A stretch of 64,000 bases of DNA from Bacteroidota bacterium (GTDB lineage Bacteria; Bacteroidota; Bacteroidia; Bacteroidales; Paludibacteraceae). Positions within the stretch are counted from its first letter, which is position 1. Each line of letters opens with the position of its first letter. Both the position numbers and the translations under genes were made by a program. The notes under the pieces were generated by a model. That model was not told the origin of the DNA. It made no database searches and was given only the letters and a program-made list of their open reading frames with translations. Shown here one piece after another: positions 1 through 10,773 of the stretch. The stretch covers positions 119,543 to 183,542 of the forward strand of contig JAFNAV010000008.1 in NCBI GenBank assembly GCA_017860345.1, written 5' to 3'.

Positions 1-689
1 ACAGCATAGTCATAGGCGTTTACGGCGTTGTTGAAGTCCTGAAGTCCAAAATAAATCTGCCCAAGGTTGAACCATGCTTCCGACATGTACGAGTCGGCAT
101 TCAAAATGCGGTTATACGTTTCAATGGCTTTGTTGGTAAGCGTAAGTTGCTCGTAACAAAAAGCCAGTTCAAAAAGCACATCGGTGTTTTTAGGGTTGAA
201 TATTTCGGCTTTTTTCAGTAGTCTGAGGGCTGTTTCAAAATCGAGCTGGGCAATATAAATAAAACTCAGATCCAGACAAATATTGTCGATATCTTCGGTT
301 TCGCGTTCAAAAATTTCGTAGGTAAACATTCCGGCTTCCTTAATACGCCCCAGTCTGAGTAACGTTTCTATGCGCAGTAGTGTTACTTCGTAATCGCCGG
401 AATCGGCAATGCTTTCAAGTATTCTGAACGCTTTTTGTACATCTCCGGCCACGAGGTATAATTTTGCCCGTTTGGTTTTCAGAGACACACTGGCCGGATG
501 AAGCTGTAGGCCAAATTCAATGGCATTCGAACTGTCTTTGGTACGTCCTTTGCGCAGGTAATAATCTACGATTGACTCAAGTTCTTCAACATCAAAATAG
601 CCTGAACCATTTCCATTAAGAAACTGTTCATAACGTTTGACTATGTCGTCGAACTCATCATCAACTGATTGAGATAGCTTGCGGCTCAT
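1..689 (-). CDS. TPR-repeat protein, C-terminus outside window
   Basis: An open frame on the minus strand starts at an ATG (687-689) and runs off the left edge with no stop, giving about 229 residues. The N-terminus is acidic with no signal peptide (begins MSRKLSQSVDDEFDD), so the protein is probably cytoplasmic. Helical repeats of tetratricopeptide type fill the visible part: pairs with conserved small and aromatic residues such as AWFNLGQIYFGLQDFNNAV near the cut end. TPR proteins of this kind are scaffolds; no catalytic motif is visible and the partner is unknown. A TACTTTTG element (706-713, minus strand) just upstream could be its promoter. Confident as a real gene, not as to function. 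Confidence 0.85.
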   Translation of the reverse strand, partial: MSRKLSQSVDDEFDDIVKRYEQFLNGNGSGYFDVEELESIVDYYLRKGRTKDSSNAIEFGLQLHPASVSLKTKRAKLYLVAGDVQKAFRILESIADSGDYEVTLLRIETLLRLGRIKEAGMFTYEIFERETEDIDNICLDLSFIYIAQLDFETALRLLKKAEIFNPKNTDVLFELAFCYEQLTLTNKAIETYNRILNADSYMSEAWFNLGQIYFGLQDFNNAVNAYDYA

Positions 690-705
690 ATCATTCTCTT
701 TTGTG

Positions 706-713
706 CAAAAGTA
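706..713 (-). promoter_or_regulatory. -7 promoter element of the TPR gene
   Basis: The plus strand reads CAAAAGTA, i.e. TACTTTTG on the minus strand, matching the Bacteroidota -7 consensus TAnnTTTG, 17 nt before the ATG at 689. No clear TTTG lies 19-21 nt further upstream, so support is partial. Confidence 0.4.
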
Positions 714-852
714 ATGTTTTTTAAAGGATTAGAGGTGGGTGAAATAAAAAAGTTTTCAACAATACAGGTTCGTGTCTTTTTAAATGCTGTTTGCAGGCAA
801 AAAATCCATTTAGGAATGGTTTTTGACATACAAAAATGACATATAAAATCAT

Positions 853-860
853 TATCTTTG
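853..860 (+). promoter_or_regulatory. -7 promoter element of the NUDIX gene
   Basis: TATCTTTG is an exact match to the Bacteroidota -7 consensus, 38 nt before the ATG at 899. The nearest upstream TTTG (822-825) is 27 nt away, longer than the usual 19-21. Confidence 0.55.
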
Positions 861-898
861 TGTTTTCAGGGTTTATCAAACGATAAAATATACAAATT

Positions 899-1414
899 AT
901 GCAGTTTTCAACGTTATTTCATTATTGTCCGTGTTGTGGGTCAGATGCTTTTGTTGTTAATAATGAAAAATCAATGAAATGCAATCATTGTGGTTTTGTT
1001 TTTTACATCAATGCGTCGGCGGCTGTAGCTGCATTTATTTGTAACGATAAAGGCGAATTGCTGGTATGCAGGCGGGCCAAAGAGCCGGCAAAGGGTACTT
1101 TGGATTTGCCCGGTGGCTTTGTTGATAACCACGAGTCGGCCGAGGAGGCTCTCAGGCGTGAGTTACGTGAGGAGTTAGGCGCTGAGGTTGTTGATGCTAA
1201 ATACCTGTTCTCTTTGCCTAATACATATATTTACAGCGGGTTATCAATACCCACGTTGGATATTTTTTTTGAGTGCAGTGTAAAAAACTATCAAAACCTG
1301 CAGGCTGCTGATGATGTGGAAAGCATTGCGTTTATGGCTTTGAGCGAGGTTAATTCTGACGATTTTGGGCTTACTTCCGTGCGCGAAGGGGTTAAACGTT
1401 ATACCGGAAGGTAA
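899..1414 (+). CDS. NUDIX hydrolase with N-terminal zinc ribbon
   Basis: This is a 171-residue NUDIX hydrolase. The Nudix box runs from G73 to G94 in the form G-x5-E-x7-RE-L-x-EE-x-G (E79, R87, E88, E91, E92), the set that binds Mg2+ and cleaves nucleoside diphosphates linked to another group. Ahead of it are two CxxC pairs (C10/C13 and C28/C31), a zinc ribbon as in NudC-like and other zinc-ribbon NUDIX proteins. The short single-domain length argues against NudC proper, and the substrate cannot be told from sequence. The ATG at 899 follows a TATCTTTG promoter element. The next gene begins 42 nt after the stop and could share the transcript. Confidence 0.9.
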   Translation: MQFSTLFHYCPCCGSDAFVVNNEKSMKCNHCGFVFYINASAAVAAFICNDKGELLVCRRAKEPAKGTLDLPGGFVDNHESAEEALRRELREELGAEVVDAKYLFSLPNTYIYSGLSIPTLDIFFECSVKNYQNLQAADDVESIAFMALSEVNSDDFGLTSVREGVKRYTGR

Positions 1415-1456
1415 TTTATAGCAGAATAATAAAAATTCATTTTCAAATATATTTTT

Positions 1457-4400
1457 ATGATGAGAAAAAAAATCATACTTGGTTTAACTATCTGTATCCT
1501 CGCGCTACAAGCTGTAGCTCAGGAAACGCTTGTTTATACCCATCAGGATGTACTTTTCAGTCAGGGACGCGAACTTTACAACCAGCGAAAATTTGCTGCT
1601 TCGTACCGCAATTTTGAGGAATTTCTCAAAAAAGCAGATAAGAATAAGGCCGGACAAATACAGGAAGCCGAGTATTATATGGCTGCCAATGCCTATGAGC
1701 TGAGGCAGGACGATGCTGAGAAACTGCTGACCAGCTACCTTGCCAAACATCCGTACACTCCTTTTTACGACAAAGCTACCATGATGCTTGGCCTTCTGAA
1801 ATACGAAGATAAAAAGTATGAGGATGCTTTGAAGTATTTTGACCAGGTAACCGAGTCGCATCTGGGGCAGCGCGACCGTATTGACTACCTTTTTTGCAAG
1901 GGCTATGCCAGTCTCGAAACCAAAAAATGCCAGCAGGCGCTTACCATTTTCAAAGCGCTTAAGGAGATGAATACCCGTTATCAGCTTTCGGCAACGTATT
2001 ATTATGCTTACTCTGAATATACTTTGGGCAACTATCAGGCAGCGCTCCCCGAGTTTTTGAAGATTGAAAATAATGATGAGTATAAGAACATTGTGCCGTA
2101 TTATATTATCCAGATTTATTATTACCAAAAAGACTTTGATAAACTGAATGAACGGGCTGATGCTTTGCTGAAAAACAACCCAACCAACCCCAATAATGGC
2201 GAAATATACCGAATTATGGGCGAAATTTCGTACAGCAAAAAAGATTACGCCAAAACAATTGCTTACCTGAAAGAGTACGAAAAATTATCGCCTCAGGTGC
2301 TTCGCAACGATATGTATCTGCTGGGCTTGTCGTATTATCAGACTAAGGATTATCAAAACGCAGTTACCTACTTGTCGAAAACCACTACCGAATCTGACGA
2401 GATGACCGAAAATGCCTATCTGCATATCGGGAATGCTTATATCCGGCTGAATGATAAAACCAATGCCCGGTTGGCTTACGAAGCTGCTTTGCGTAGCAAT
2501 TTTAATAAAACAGTGCGTGAAGAGGCGCTCTACAATTACGCACTTACAACGTACGAAACGACCACTGCATTTGGAGAGTCAATCACGGCTTTTGAACAAT
2601 TTCTAACCGAATTTCCGGGTTCGAAATATGTAAATGATGCCTATAACTATCTGGCATCGGTGTATATGACTACCAAAAATTATGAGGCAGCATATCAGTC
2701 AATTTTGAAAATTACAAATCCGAACGCCCGTTTGCTCGAAACCAAACAATACCTGCTTTACCAGATAGGAACAGAGGCATTTACTCAGAATAATCTTCCC
2801 AAAGCCATTGAATACTTCTCTCTTTCGTTGCAAAGTTCTTCGATTGGACGATATTCTGCCGAAAGCTATTTCTGGCGTTCAGAGAGTTACTATCGCAGCA
2901 GTCAGCCCGAAAAAAGCATCAGTGATTTGAAGTCGTTTTTTTTGAACTCTTATGCTAAATCGAGTGTCAACTTTAAAACGGCCAATTATTCAATGGCTTA
3001 CGCATACTTCTCGCAAAAAAATTATAACGAAGCGCTAAACTGGTTTCTAAAGTATGTCGAAATGGAAAGCAATAAAAATGCTTTGACATATGCCGACGCT
3101 CTGAACCGTATAGGTGATTGCTACTTCAACGCGCGCAACTTTGATAAAGCTGAACTGTATTACGACAGGGCTGCGTCTTTGAGTCCTAACTCGGGCGATT
3201 ATGCGGCATTTCAGAGTGCTTATGTGGCGGGACTGCAAAAAAACTATACGGCTAAAATAGCCCGACTCGAAAAACTTATTAATACATATCCCAAGTCGGA
3301 ATATATTGACGATGCTTTGTATGAAATGGGGCGTGCTTATGTTTTGCTCGATAACGATGCCCGGGCTATTTCAACCTATCAGCGCCTGCTTAGCCTGCAA
3401 CCCAATAGTACATTGGCCCGCAAGGCTGCGTTGGAAATTGGTATGATTTATTTCAACCAGAATAATTATGATCAGGCTATAGTTGCATACAAGAAGGTGA
3501 TTTCATCCTATCCCGGCAGCGAAGAGTCTTATACGGCTCTCGAAAGCTTAGAGTCGGTGTATATTGAAAAGAACGATGTGCCTGCGTATCTGGCCTATGC
3601 CAAAACGCTTAATATGAAGATAAACGGCAATACGGCTACCCGCGAAGATTCCATCTCGTACATAGCGGCCGAAAAGCAGTATATGAATGCTAACTATACG
3701 CAGGCTGTTTCGGGTTTGCGCTCGTATCTGAACAGTTATTGCTCAGGAGGGCGATTCTGTACCATTGCACAATATTATCTGGCTGATAGCTATTATCGTA
3801 GCAATGATAAAGACAATGCGCTGGCTGCGTACCAGGCTTTGTTACTAATACCGGGTAATCAATACATTCAGGAAGCTACAACGCGCTGTGCCGAAATTAC
3901 TTATGATAAAAAAGATTATAGTTCGTCGTTGCAATATTTCAAACAGTTGCAGTATCTGGCTCAGAACAATGATGAGAAAAATGTATCGCGCCTGGGTATT
4001 CTGCGATGCAGTTATTTCCTGAACGATCATCAGACTACCATCAATATTGCCAACGAAATACTGAACGACTCAAAAACTACAGCCGAACTTAAAGCGGAGG
4101 CCCGTTACAACAGAGCAAAAGCATATATTGCCATGAATCAGCAGGTTAATGCTGTACAGGATTTGAAAGTATTGGCGGCCGATACGCGTACTTCAAACGG
4201 CGCAGAAGCGAAATACTTGTTGGCCGATATTTATTTTCAACAGGGTAAACTTGCTGACACCGAAAACGAGGTGCTCGATTTTGCCAAAAAGAATACTCCG
4301 TTCCAGTTTTGGTTGGCTCGTAGTTTTGTTTTGTTGTCCGATGTATATATCAAGCAAAATAATGATTTTCAGGCAAAACAATATTTGCTGAGTTTACAAA

Positions 4401-4492
4401 AAAACTATACTGTTGCCGATGAAATACAGACTCTTATAACCGATAGACTTAATGCTATTGTAGCGCGCGAAGGTCAGAAAGTAATTAACTGA
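1457..4492 (+). CDS. Large secreted TPR-repeat protein
   Basis: The 1011-residue protein has a cleavable signal peptide (basic start, hydrophobic core, AQ at about residues 21-22), so it is exported to the periplasm or outer membrane. Nearly all the rest is tetratricopeptide-like helical repeats rich in Tyr and Ala, with recurring motifs such as YYLADSYYRSNDKDNALAAY. Some repeats resemble the YbgF/BamD type (YPKSEYIDDALYEMGRAY). An in-frame ATG one codon downstream is an equally good start. The outer-membrane barrel gene follows after 51 nt, so the two are probably one operon and may form an envelope pair, with the TPR protein as periplasmic scaffold. Exact function unknown. Confidence 0.85.
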   Translation: MMRKKIILGLTICILALQAVAQETLVYTHQDVLFSQGRELYNQRKFAASYRNFEEFLKKADKNKAGQIQEAEYYMAANAYELRQDDAEKLLTSYLAKHPYTPFYDKATMMLGLLKYEDKKYEDALKYFDQVTESHLGQRDRIDYLFCKGYASLETKKCQQALTIFKALKEMNTRYQLSATYYYAYSEYTLGNYQAALPEFLKIENNDEYKNIVPYYIIQIYYYQKDFDKLNERADALLKNNPTNPNNGEIYRIMGEISYSKKDYAKTIAYLKEYEKLSPQVLRNDMYLLGLSYYQTKDYQNAVTYLSKTTTESDEMTENAYLHIGNAYIRLNDKTNARLAYEAALRSNFNKTVREEALYNYALTTYETTTAFGESITAFEQFLTEFPGSKYVNDAYNYLASVYMTTKNYEAAYQSILKITNPNARLLETKQYLLYQIGTEAFTQNNLPKAIEYFSLSLQSSSIGRYSAESYFWRSESYYRSSQPEKSISDLKSFFLNSYAKSSVNFKTANYSMAYAYFSQKNYNEALNWFLKYVEMESNKNALTYADALNRIGDCYFNARNFDKAELYYDRAASLSPNSGDYAAFQSAYVAGLQKNYTAKIARLEKLINTYPKSEYIDDALYEMGRAYVLLDNDARAISTYQRLLSLQPNSTLARKAALEIGMIYFNQNNYDQAIVAYKKVISSYPGSEESYTALESLESVYIEKNDVPAYLAYAKTLNMKINGNTATREDSISYIAAEKQYMNANYTQAVSGLRSYLNSYCSGGRFCTIAQYYLADSYYRSNDKDNALAAYQALLLIPGNQYIQEATTRCAEITYDKKDYSSSLQYFKQLQYLAQNNDEKNVSRLGILRCSYFLNDHQTTINIANEILNDSKTTAELKAEARYNRAKAYIAMNQQVNAVQDLKVLAADTRTSNGAEAKYLLADIYFQQGKLADTENEVLDFAKKNTPFQFWLARSFVLLSDVYIKQNNDFQAKQYLLSLQKNYTVADEIQTLITDRLNAIVAREGQKVIN

Positions 4493-4543
4493 CAATAAGT
4501 TTAATGATAGTATAAGCCGAAATTATTTTATAGATTAAGAAAA

Positions 4544-6313
4544 ATGAAAACATCAAAATATATTTTACCCCTGTTTTTAGGAATAAGCATTGCTGCCGGA
4601 GCGCAAACAGTGGATCGCAATGTAACAGTGGAGCGTGAGTACAAACCCGTAATTCAGGATGCAGGCAAAATATCGTCGGTACCTGAGGTAGTTGAACCCA
4701 AAACAGAGAAAGCACCCGCTGCATATACGGGGTTTAATTTGCCTTTGCCGGTTGGGCAGAACATCCATATGCTGGATGCAGCTGAGCTTGAACACAAGGT
4801 GCGAAATAATCCCAATGACGCTTTTCTGAGAGTAGGAGTTGGCAACTATATGAATAATATGCTGGATTTTGCCCTGCCGGTGATTAAAAAAACAGACATG
4901 AGGTTAGATTTGCGTTTAAATCATTTAGCCACTTTCAGCAAAGAGGCTCATTCCAAATCAGATGCTTCTTTATTGTTCGATAAGTATTTCAAAAAACTTA
5001 ATCTTTACTCGGGAATGAGTTTAGGACATGAGTACTTTAAGTATTATGGTGACACATACAATGCAGCAGGCGATGTGGTTGATCTCAAATCGTTGGCTAC
5101 TTCTGATTTGGCAAAATACAAGGAACTTAATCTGGTGAGGGTTAACCGTACAGCGGCTACCGAAACTCTTGGAGACATAGCCGGCAGTCCTGAAAATGAT
5201 GTGTTTTGGAGATTCAATGTTTATGCCGGAGTACGTTCTTTACCATACACTACGGGTACGCAATACCTTGGTGAGTTCCGCTACAAAGCATTTGATTCGC
5301 GAAACGGACTAACCGAGAATTCTTTTCATACCAAAGGTGGCTTCAATGCGCCAAGCGGTAAAAACAGGGTAGGAGTTGATGTCGAACTTCAGAATATGCT
5401 ATATAAATCGGATATTGAGGGAGCTGTAATTAATGTCTGGGATGCTTACTCAGTATTCTCGATGAATCCATTTTATAGTTTTGAGCGCGAAACATGGAAT
5501 GTACGTTTGGGGGTAAAATCCAGTTTTTCGTTTGTTCATGGTCGGCCATTCAACCCCTCGCCCGACATTAGTGCCGAGTGGAAGGCTATTCCCAAATGGT
5601 TTTCGGTGTATGGAGGCATTGGTGGGTCCTATCTGATAAATTCTATGGACGAGATGTTTAATGAAAATCGCTTTATTTTTTCAGATACCCGGGTGAAAGA
5701 TACATATACACCGGTAAGTCTTTATGCCGGAATTAAAGTTAAGCCATTATACAATCTGCTTATCGATGCTTATGTAAATTACAGATATATTGACAATCAG
5801 TATTTTTTTGTAAACAAAGATTATGGATATGACAAAACTTCATCGGCAGTTTTGGCTGCCGATAACGACTCCGTGATTTATACCAATCGTTTTAATGTAA
5901 TTTACAGCGGGGCTTCTTTAGCCCGGGTTGGTGTGCGTATCAACTACAATTTGCTTAGCTCTGTAAATGTACAGTTGAAAGGGGCTTATAATGGCTGGAC
6001 GGTTTACGACACTGAACTTGCCTGGAATAAACCTAAATTTGAAGCCGACTTGTCGGCCGACTGGCGTATAAACCGGAATATCAATCTTACTTCCAATATA
6101 TTTTATCAGGGAGAACGTTTTGCCAAACTTGGCGATATGGCCGTACGTATGAGTCCTAAAGTCGATGTCAACTTTGGGGTTTCGTATTCTTATCTCAACT
6201 GGTTTACGATGTTTGCCAAAGTAAACAACCTGCTGAATAATAAATATCAGGAGTATTACGGCTACAAAGTTCAGGGGCTCAATGTTATGGTTGGTGCGGC
6301 TTTCTCGTTTTGA
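4544..6313 (+). CDS. Outer-membrane beta-barrel protein (TonB-receptor-like)
   Basis: The 589-residue protein has a signal peptide ending near GAQ (residues 19-21). An extended region with Pro-rich stretches follows (VEREYKPVIQDAG, then PKTEKAPAAY). The rest is alternating amphipathic strands with many Tyr and Phe, and the protein ends in an aromatic residue (AAFSF), the usual C-terminal signal for BAM-mediated insertion. Weak resemblance to TonB-dependent receptor barrels is visible near the end (NINLTSNIFYQGERF, then VNNLLNNKYQEYYGYK), but there is no plug domain. It probably functions with the TPR protein encoded 51 nt upstream. Ligand unknown. Confidence 0.8.
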   Translation: MKTSKYILPLFLGISIAAGAQTVDRNVTVEREYKPVIQDAGKISSVPEVVEPKTEKAPAAYTGFNLPLPVGQNIHMLDAAELEHKVRNNPNDAFLRVGVGNYMNNMLDFALPVIKKTDMRLDLRLNHLATFSKEAHSKSDASLLFDKYFKKLNLYSGMSLGHEYFKYYGDTYNAAGDVVDLKSLATSDLAKYKELNLVRVNRTAATETLGDIAGSPENDVFWRFNVYAGVRSLPYTTGTQYLGEFRYKAFDSRNGLTENSFHTKGGFNAPSGKNRVGVDVELQNMLYKSDIEGAVINVWDAYSVFSMNPFYSFERETWNVRLGVKSSFSFVHGRPFNPSPDISAEWKAIPKWFSVYGGIGGSYLINSMDEMFNENRFIFSDTRVKDTYTPVSLYAGIKVKPLYNLLIDAYVNYRYIDNQYFFVNKDYGYDKTSSAVLAADNDSVIYTNRFNVIYSGASLARVGVRINYNLLSSVNVQLKGAYNGWTVYDTELAWNKPKFEADLSADWRINRNINLTSNIFYQGERFAKLGDMAVRMSPKVDVNFGVSYSYLNWFTMFAKVNNLLNNKYQEYYGYKVQGLNVMVGAAFSF

Positions 6314-6328
6314 TAAAGCCCGCCGGTT

Positions 6329-6841
6329 TTACCTGCTGTTTTTTGGTGGATTTGAACAAAGCTCCTGAAGTACGCCGAATACGATAGGACAAGTGTAAGC
6401 ATTCTTAACGGATAGTTTGAATATCTGATAAAATTTTTTGCGGTCGGTGTGCGGATATTCCCGGCAGGCTTTAGGGCGCGATTCGTAAATGGCGCAATAA
6501 TTATCATCGCCTAAAAACGGACAAGGCATGGACTTAAACACCATATCGCCGTCTTCGTCGGTTTTCAGGTAGCGCTCTACGACTTCGGATGTTTTTATTT
6601 TCAATGCTTTACTCATCCTTTCCACATCCTTGTCGGTAATCATGGGGCCTAAAGTCCGGCAGCAGTTGGCACATTGCAGGCAATCAGTTTTTTCGGATAT
6701 TTCATCATGTAGCTGATGGACTGTCAAATCAAGGCTTTCGAGTTTTTTCTTGTTTTTTTGAAAGAAACGATTCCATTCCGGTTCAAATTTTCGTGCTTCG
6801 TCTTTAATTTTTGACAAGTCTAACTGTTGATGTTTCTGCAT
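6329..6841 (-). CDS. YkgJ-family cysteine-cluster protein
   Basis: The chosen start (ATG 6839-6841) gives 170 residues. The open frame extends 57 codons further upstream, but that part is a hydrophobic, low-complexity translation of the intergenic region and overlaps the promoters. The protein has the YkgJ/UPF0153 pattern: C54, C57, C60 and C61 (CLQCANCC), then C107, C116 and C126 (CxFLGDDNYC, RPKAC), expected to bind zinc or an Fe-S cluster. The family's biochemical role is unsettled. A good promoter lies upstream: TACCTTTG at 6865-6872 with TTTG 20 nt before it. The gene converges with the barrel gene ending at 6313. Confidence 0.88.
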   Translation of the reverse strand: MQKHQQLDLSKIKDEARKFEPEWNRFFQKNKKKLESLDLTVHQLHDEISEKTDCLQCANCCRTLGPMITDKDVERMSKALKIKTSEVVERYLKTDEDGDMVFKSMPCPFLGDDNYCAIYESRPKACREYPHTDRKKFYQIFKLSVKNAYTCPIVFGVLQELCSNPPKNSR

Positions 6842-6864
6842 TTTATGAAAATTGAAATAAAAAA

Positions 6865-6896
6865 CAAAGGTAATCAAATGTACTTTTAAAACCAAA
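6865..6896 (-). promoter_or_regulatory. Promoter of the YkgJ-family gene
   Basis: On the minus strand this reads TTTG (complement of 6893-6896), 20 nt, TACCTTTG (complement of 6865-6872), a full match to the Bacteroidota -33/-7 consensus. It lies 24 nt upstream of the ATG at 6841, which supports the short start. It is divergent from the promoter of the next gene. Confidence 0.75.
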
Positions 6897-6922
6897 AGAG
6901 ATATTATTAACACAAAAAAATG

Positions 6923-6930
6923 TATCTTTG
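6923..6930 (+). promoter_or_regulatory. -7 promoter element of the serine palmitoyltransferase gene
   Basis: TATCTTTG followed by CAGCC is an exact -7 match, 30 nt before the ATG at 6961. No clear -33 TTTG at the usual distance. Confidence 0.6.
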
Positions 6931-6960
6931 CAGCCGCTTTATTTACTAAAAAGATAATCA

Positions 6961-8113
6961 ATGAGTCTATTGAGTAATGTGCTGGGACAGTACGATGCGC
7001 CTCAAAAGGCAAAAGAATTAGGAGTTTATCCCTATTTCCGTCCCATCGAATCGGATCAGGACACGGTAGTGTCTATAAACGGTAAGCCAGTGCTTATGTT
7101 TGGTTCGAATAGTTATCTGGGATTAACCAACCACCCCAGACTAAAAGAAGGAGCTATTAAAGCAGTTGAAAAATACGGAACCGGTTGTGCCGGATCGCGT
7201 TTTTTGAACGGAACTCTCGATATTCATATTGAATTAGAGGAACGTTTAGCTAAATTGGTTAACAAGCAAGCTTCGTTGGTTTACGCCACAGGATTTACAG
7301 TTAATTCAGGTGTGGTGCCGTGTATAACCGGTCGCGAAGATTATCTGATCTTTGATGAATTCGATCATGCCTCAATTATTGAAGGCAAGCGTTTATCGTT
7401 TTCCAAGCAGCTTAAATATCGTCATAACGACATGGAAGCTCTGGAGCGCCTTCTTAAGAAATGCGAACCGGATAGATTGAAGGTAATCGTTGTAGACGGT
7501 GTATTCAGTATGGAAGGCGATGTTGCAAAGCTGCCCGAAATAGTTGAATTGTCCAAAAAATATAATGCCTCTATTATGGTTGACGAAGCGCACTCGCTGG
7601 GTGTATTCGGTAAAACCGGAGCTGGTATTTGCGATGGGTACTTTCAGCAAGTCTCTTGGAACCATTGGTGGCTTTATTGCTTCCGACAATAACATTATCA
7701 ACTACCTCAAACATAACTCCAGAACCCTGATATTCAGTGCATCAATTACGCCGGCTTCTACGGGCTGTGTGTTGGCTGCGCTCGATGTAATGGCGGATGA
7801 AACATGGCGCAAAGATGCGCTCTGGGCTAATACTTTCAGAGCTAAAGATGGCTTCCTGAAAGCTGGTTTTGAAATCGGACCTACCGAAACGCCGATTATT
7901 CCACTGTATGTAAGGGATAATACAAAAACCTTTAAGCTGACGCGGATGCTGATGGATGATGGCGTTTTTGTAAATCCGGTCGTATCGCCGGCTGTTCGCT
8001 CCGAAGATTCGCTTATCAGATATTCGTTGATGGCAACACATACTTTCGAGCAAATTGATGAGTCTATAGCTAAAATATCCAAAGCCGCTCGCGAGCTCGG
8101 AATTATTGAATAA
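6961..8113 (+). pseudogene. spt: Serine palmitoyltransferase, frame broken by small deletion
   Basis: Two overlapping frames together make one alpha-oxoamine synthase of the serine palmitoyltransferase type, the PLP enzyme joining serine and an acyl thioester at the first step of sphingolipid synthesis. Frame 1 (6961 to about 7635) carries the substrate region (GSNSYLGL, GTGCAGSRFLNGT) and VDEAHSLGVFG, with the PLP-contacting Asp and His. Frame 2 (about 7634 to 8113) begins at MGTFSKS, whose Lys forms the Schiff base, and runs to the normal C-terminus. At 7633-7638 frame 1 reads ...GICD and frame 2 resumes at MGTFSK. Family members have about 11 residues between these points (form HFGL..VDLI). 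The simplest account is a deletion of about 35 nt with a shared AT. As written no full-length enzyme is made. Promoter and terminator are intact, suggesting recent loss or an assembly error. Confidence 0.85.
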
Positions 8114-8148
8114 TACGAACCACAGTTCGTAAATATCATATTAACAGG

Positions 8149-8195
8149 AGAATAGAACAGTCTGACTAAACAGATGAGTTCTATTCTTTGTTTAT
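8149..8195 (+). terminator. Terminator after the serine palmitoyltransferase gene
   Basis: Perfect 10-bp stem AGAATAGAAC (8149-8158) / GTTCTATTCT (8178-8187) followed by a T-rich tail (TTGTTTATTG). A smaller 7-bp hairpin (TACGAAC/GTTCGTA, 8114-8131) precedes it. Confidence 0.65.
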
Positions 8196-8232
8196 TGTTT
8201 ATACAAGCAATCAAAGAAAAAAATAAATATAA

Positions 8233-9849
<1,617 letters not shown>

Positions 9850-9967
9850 CTTTTTTTTCTACTTGAGCCGATGAATGTTAGTTTGAATGTAATCATTTTT
9901 TAATCTGAAATATGGCATTGAAGTACAATAATTTGCAGTATGTGTGATTACTAATAAATTATTTTAC

Positions 9968-9975
9968 TACATTTG
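9968..9975 (+). promoter_or_regulatory. -7 element that fixes the start of the small membrane protein
   Basis: TACATTTG matches the -7 consensus. It would place the transcript start at about 9980-9985, on top of the upstream in-frame ATG at 9984, leaving the ATG at 10008 as the workable start. Confidence 0.45.
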
Positions 9976-10007
9976 CTCCTGTAATGTTTTTAAAACAACT
10001 AAGAACT

Positions 10008-10226
10008 ATGGGGGAAGAATCGACATTAAAAGATTGTAAAAGCCATCATCACAATCGTCAGGCAACAGCTTCGGGAGGCGCAGTTTATGGATTAGGCATG
10101 ATAGGTGCAGCCATTTACTTTATTTCTCAGGCCACTACTTTTTGGCTTGGAGTACTTGGGTTTCTCAAAGCCCTTGTATGGCCGGCAATTTTGGTTTTTG
10201 AGGCTTTAAGGGCTTTAGGTGCATAG
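10008..10226 (+). CDS. Small conserved membrane protein, 72 aa
   Basis: The frame can open at 9984, but I place the start at 10008 (MGEESTLKD) because a -7 element at 9968-9975 leaves no leader for the upstream ATG. The product has a polar N-terminus rich in His and Lys (KSHHHNRQ) and then one or two hydrophobic segments (YGLGMIGAAIYFI, then FWLGVLGFLKALVWPAILVF), so it is probably an inner-membrane protein. Short proteins with this Gly- and Trp-containing hairpin occur widely in bacteria, but I know of no function. A strong terminator follows immediately. Confidence 0.65.
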   Translation: MGEESTLKDCKSHHHNRQATASGGAVYGLGMIGAAIYFISQATTFWLGVLGFLKALVWPAILVFEALRALGA

Positions 10227-10247
10227 CACAAGTAAAAGCAAAAAAAG

Positions 10248-10290
10248 AAAGTCCGGTAGGAAGTTTTTTCCTGACCGGACTTTTTTTATG
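10248..10290. terminator. Bidirectional terminator between convergent genes
   Basis: Perfect stem AAAGTCCGGT (10248-10257) / ACCGGACTTT (10274-10283) with a 16-nt loop. T-runs follow on the plus strand and, read the other way, also on the minus strand. It separates the small membrane protein gene from the outer-membrane protein gene ending at 10309. Confidence 0.85.
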
Positions 10291-10308
10291 TCAATAAGAC
10301 AGAAGTTA

Positions 10309-10773
10309 CTAAAATTTATAACGAACAGATAAACAAATGCCATCGTATCCGCCATTAAAGCTTGGCAGTACGTAAACTGCCGGGCGGTAATCCAGGGATA
10401 ATTGTAAAGGGATATTGAAATTGTACTCAATACCTACCTGTCCGGCTACACCTAATCCGAAATTAGAATTGTTACTGTCGCCATCATGTATGCCCAATAT
10501 TCCACCCACACCGGCATACCAGTTGAATCCGTCGGCAAGAGCAGATAAATCCCATACCCATTGGTATATCCCGGTAAAGCTTAGTCCCCAGGAATTTATG
10601 CCTAAGTCGGCTTCCAGTCTGTTAGAACTTCCAAGCGGATGTTGGTAAGATACTTCGGCGCCAATGCCGTCAATGCCACCAAATCTGAGACCAATGGCCT
10701 TGCCATCAACCTGTGCACTAATTGTGCTCAAAGTGCTGAAAATAAGCACAAATAATAAAACAAATTTTTTCAT
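10309..10773 (-). CDS. Small outer-membrane beta-barrel protein
   Basis: The 154-residue protein has a clear signal peptide ending in SAQ (residues 19-21). It then alternates polar and hydrophobic residues typical of an 8-stranded barrel, with Gly- and aromatic-rich strands (GLRFGGIDGIGAEVSYQH; FNWYAGVGGILGIHDGD), and ends in Phe (SVRYKF), the BAM recognition pattern. It resembles the many small porin-like barrels of Bacteroidota of unknown role. A TATATTTG element on the minus strand (10818-10825) could be its promoter. Confidence 0.8.
   Translation of the reverse strand: MKKFVLLFVLIFSTLSTISAQVDGKAIGLRFGGIDGIGAEVSYQHPLGSSNRLEADLGINSWGLSFTGIYQWVWDLSALADGFNWYAGVGGILGIHDGDSNNSNFGLGVAGQVGIEYNFNIPLQLSLDYRPAVYVLPSFNGGYDGICLSVRYKF

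Noticed and set aside
6842..7012. Long N-terminal extension of the YkgJ-type protein
   Set aside because: The sequence is the translation of a divergent promoter region; a consensus promoter at 6865-6896 leaves no transcript for the earlier start.
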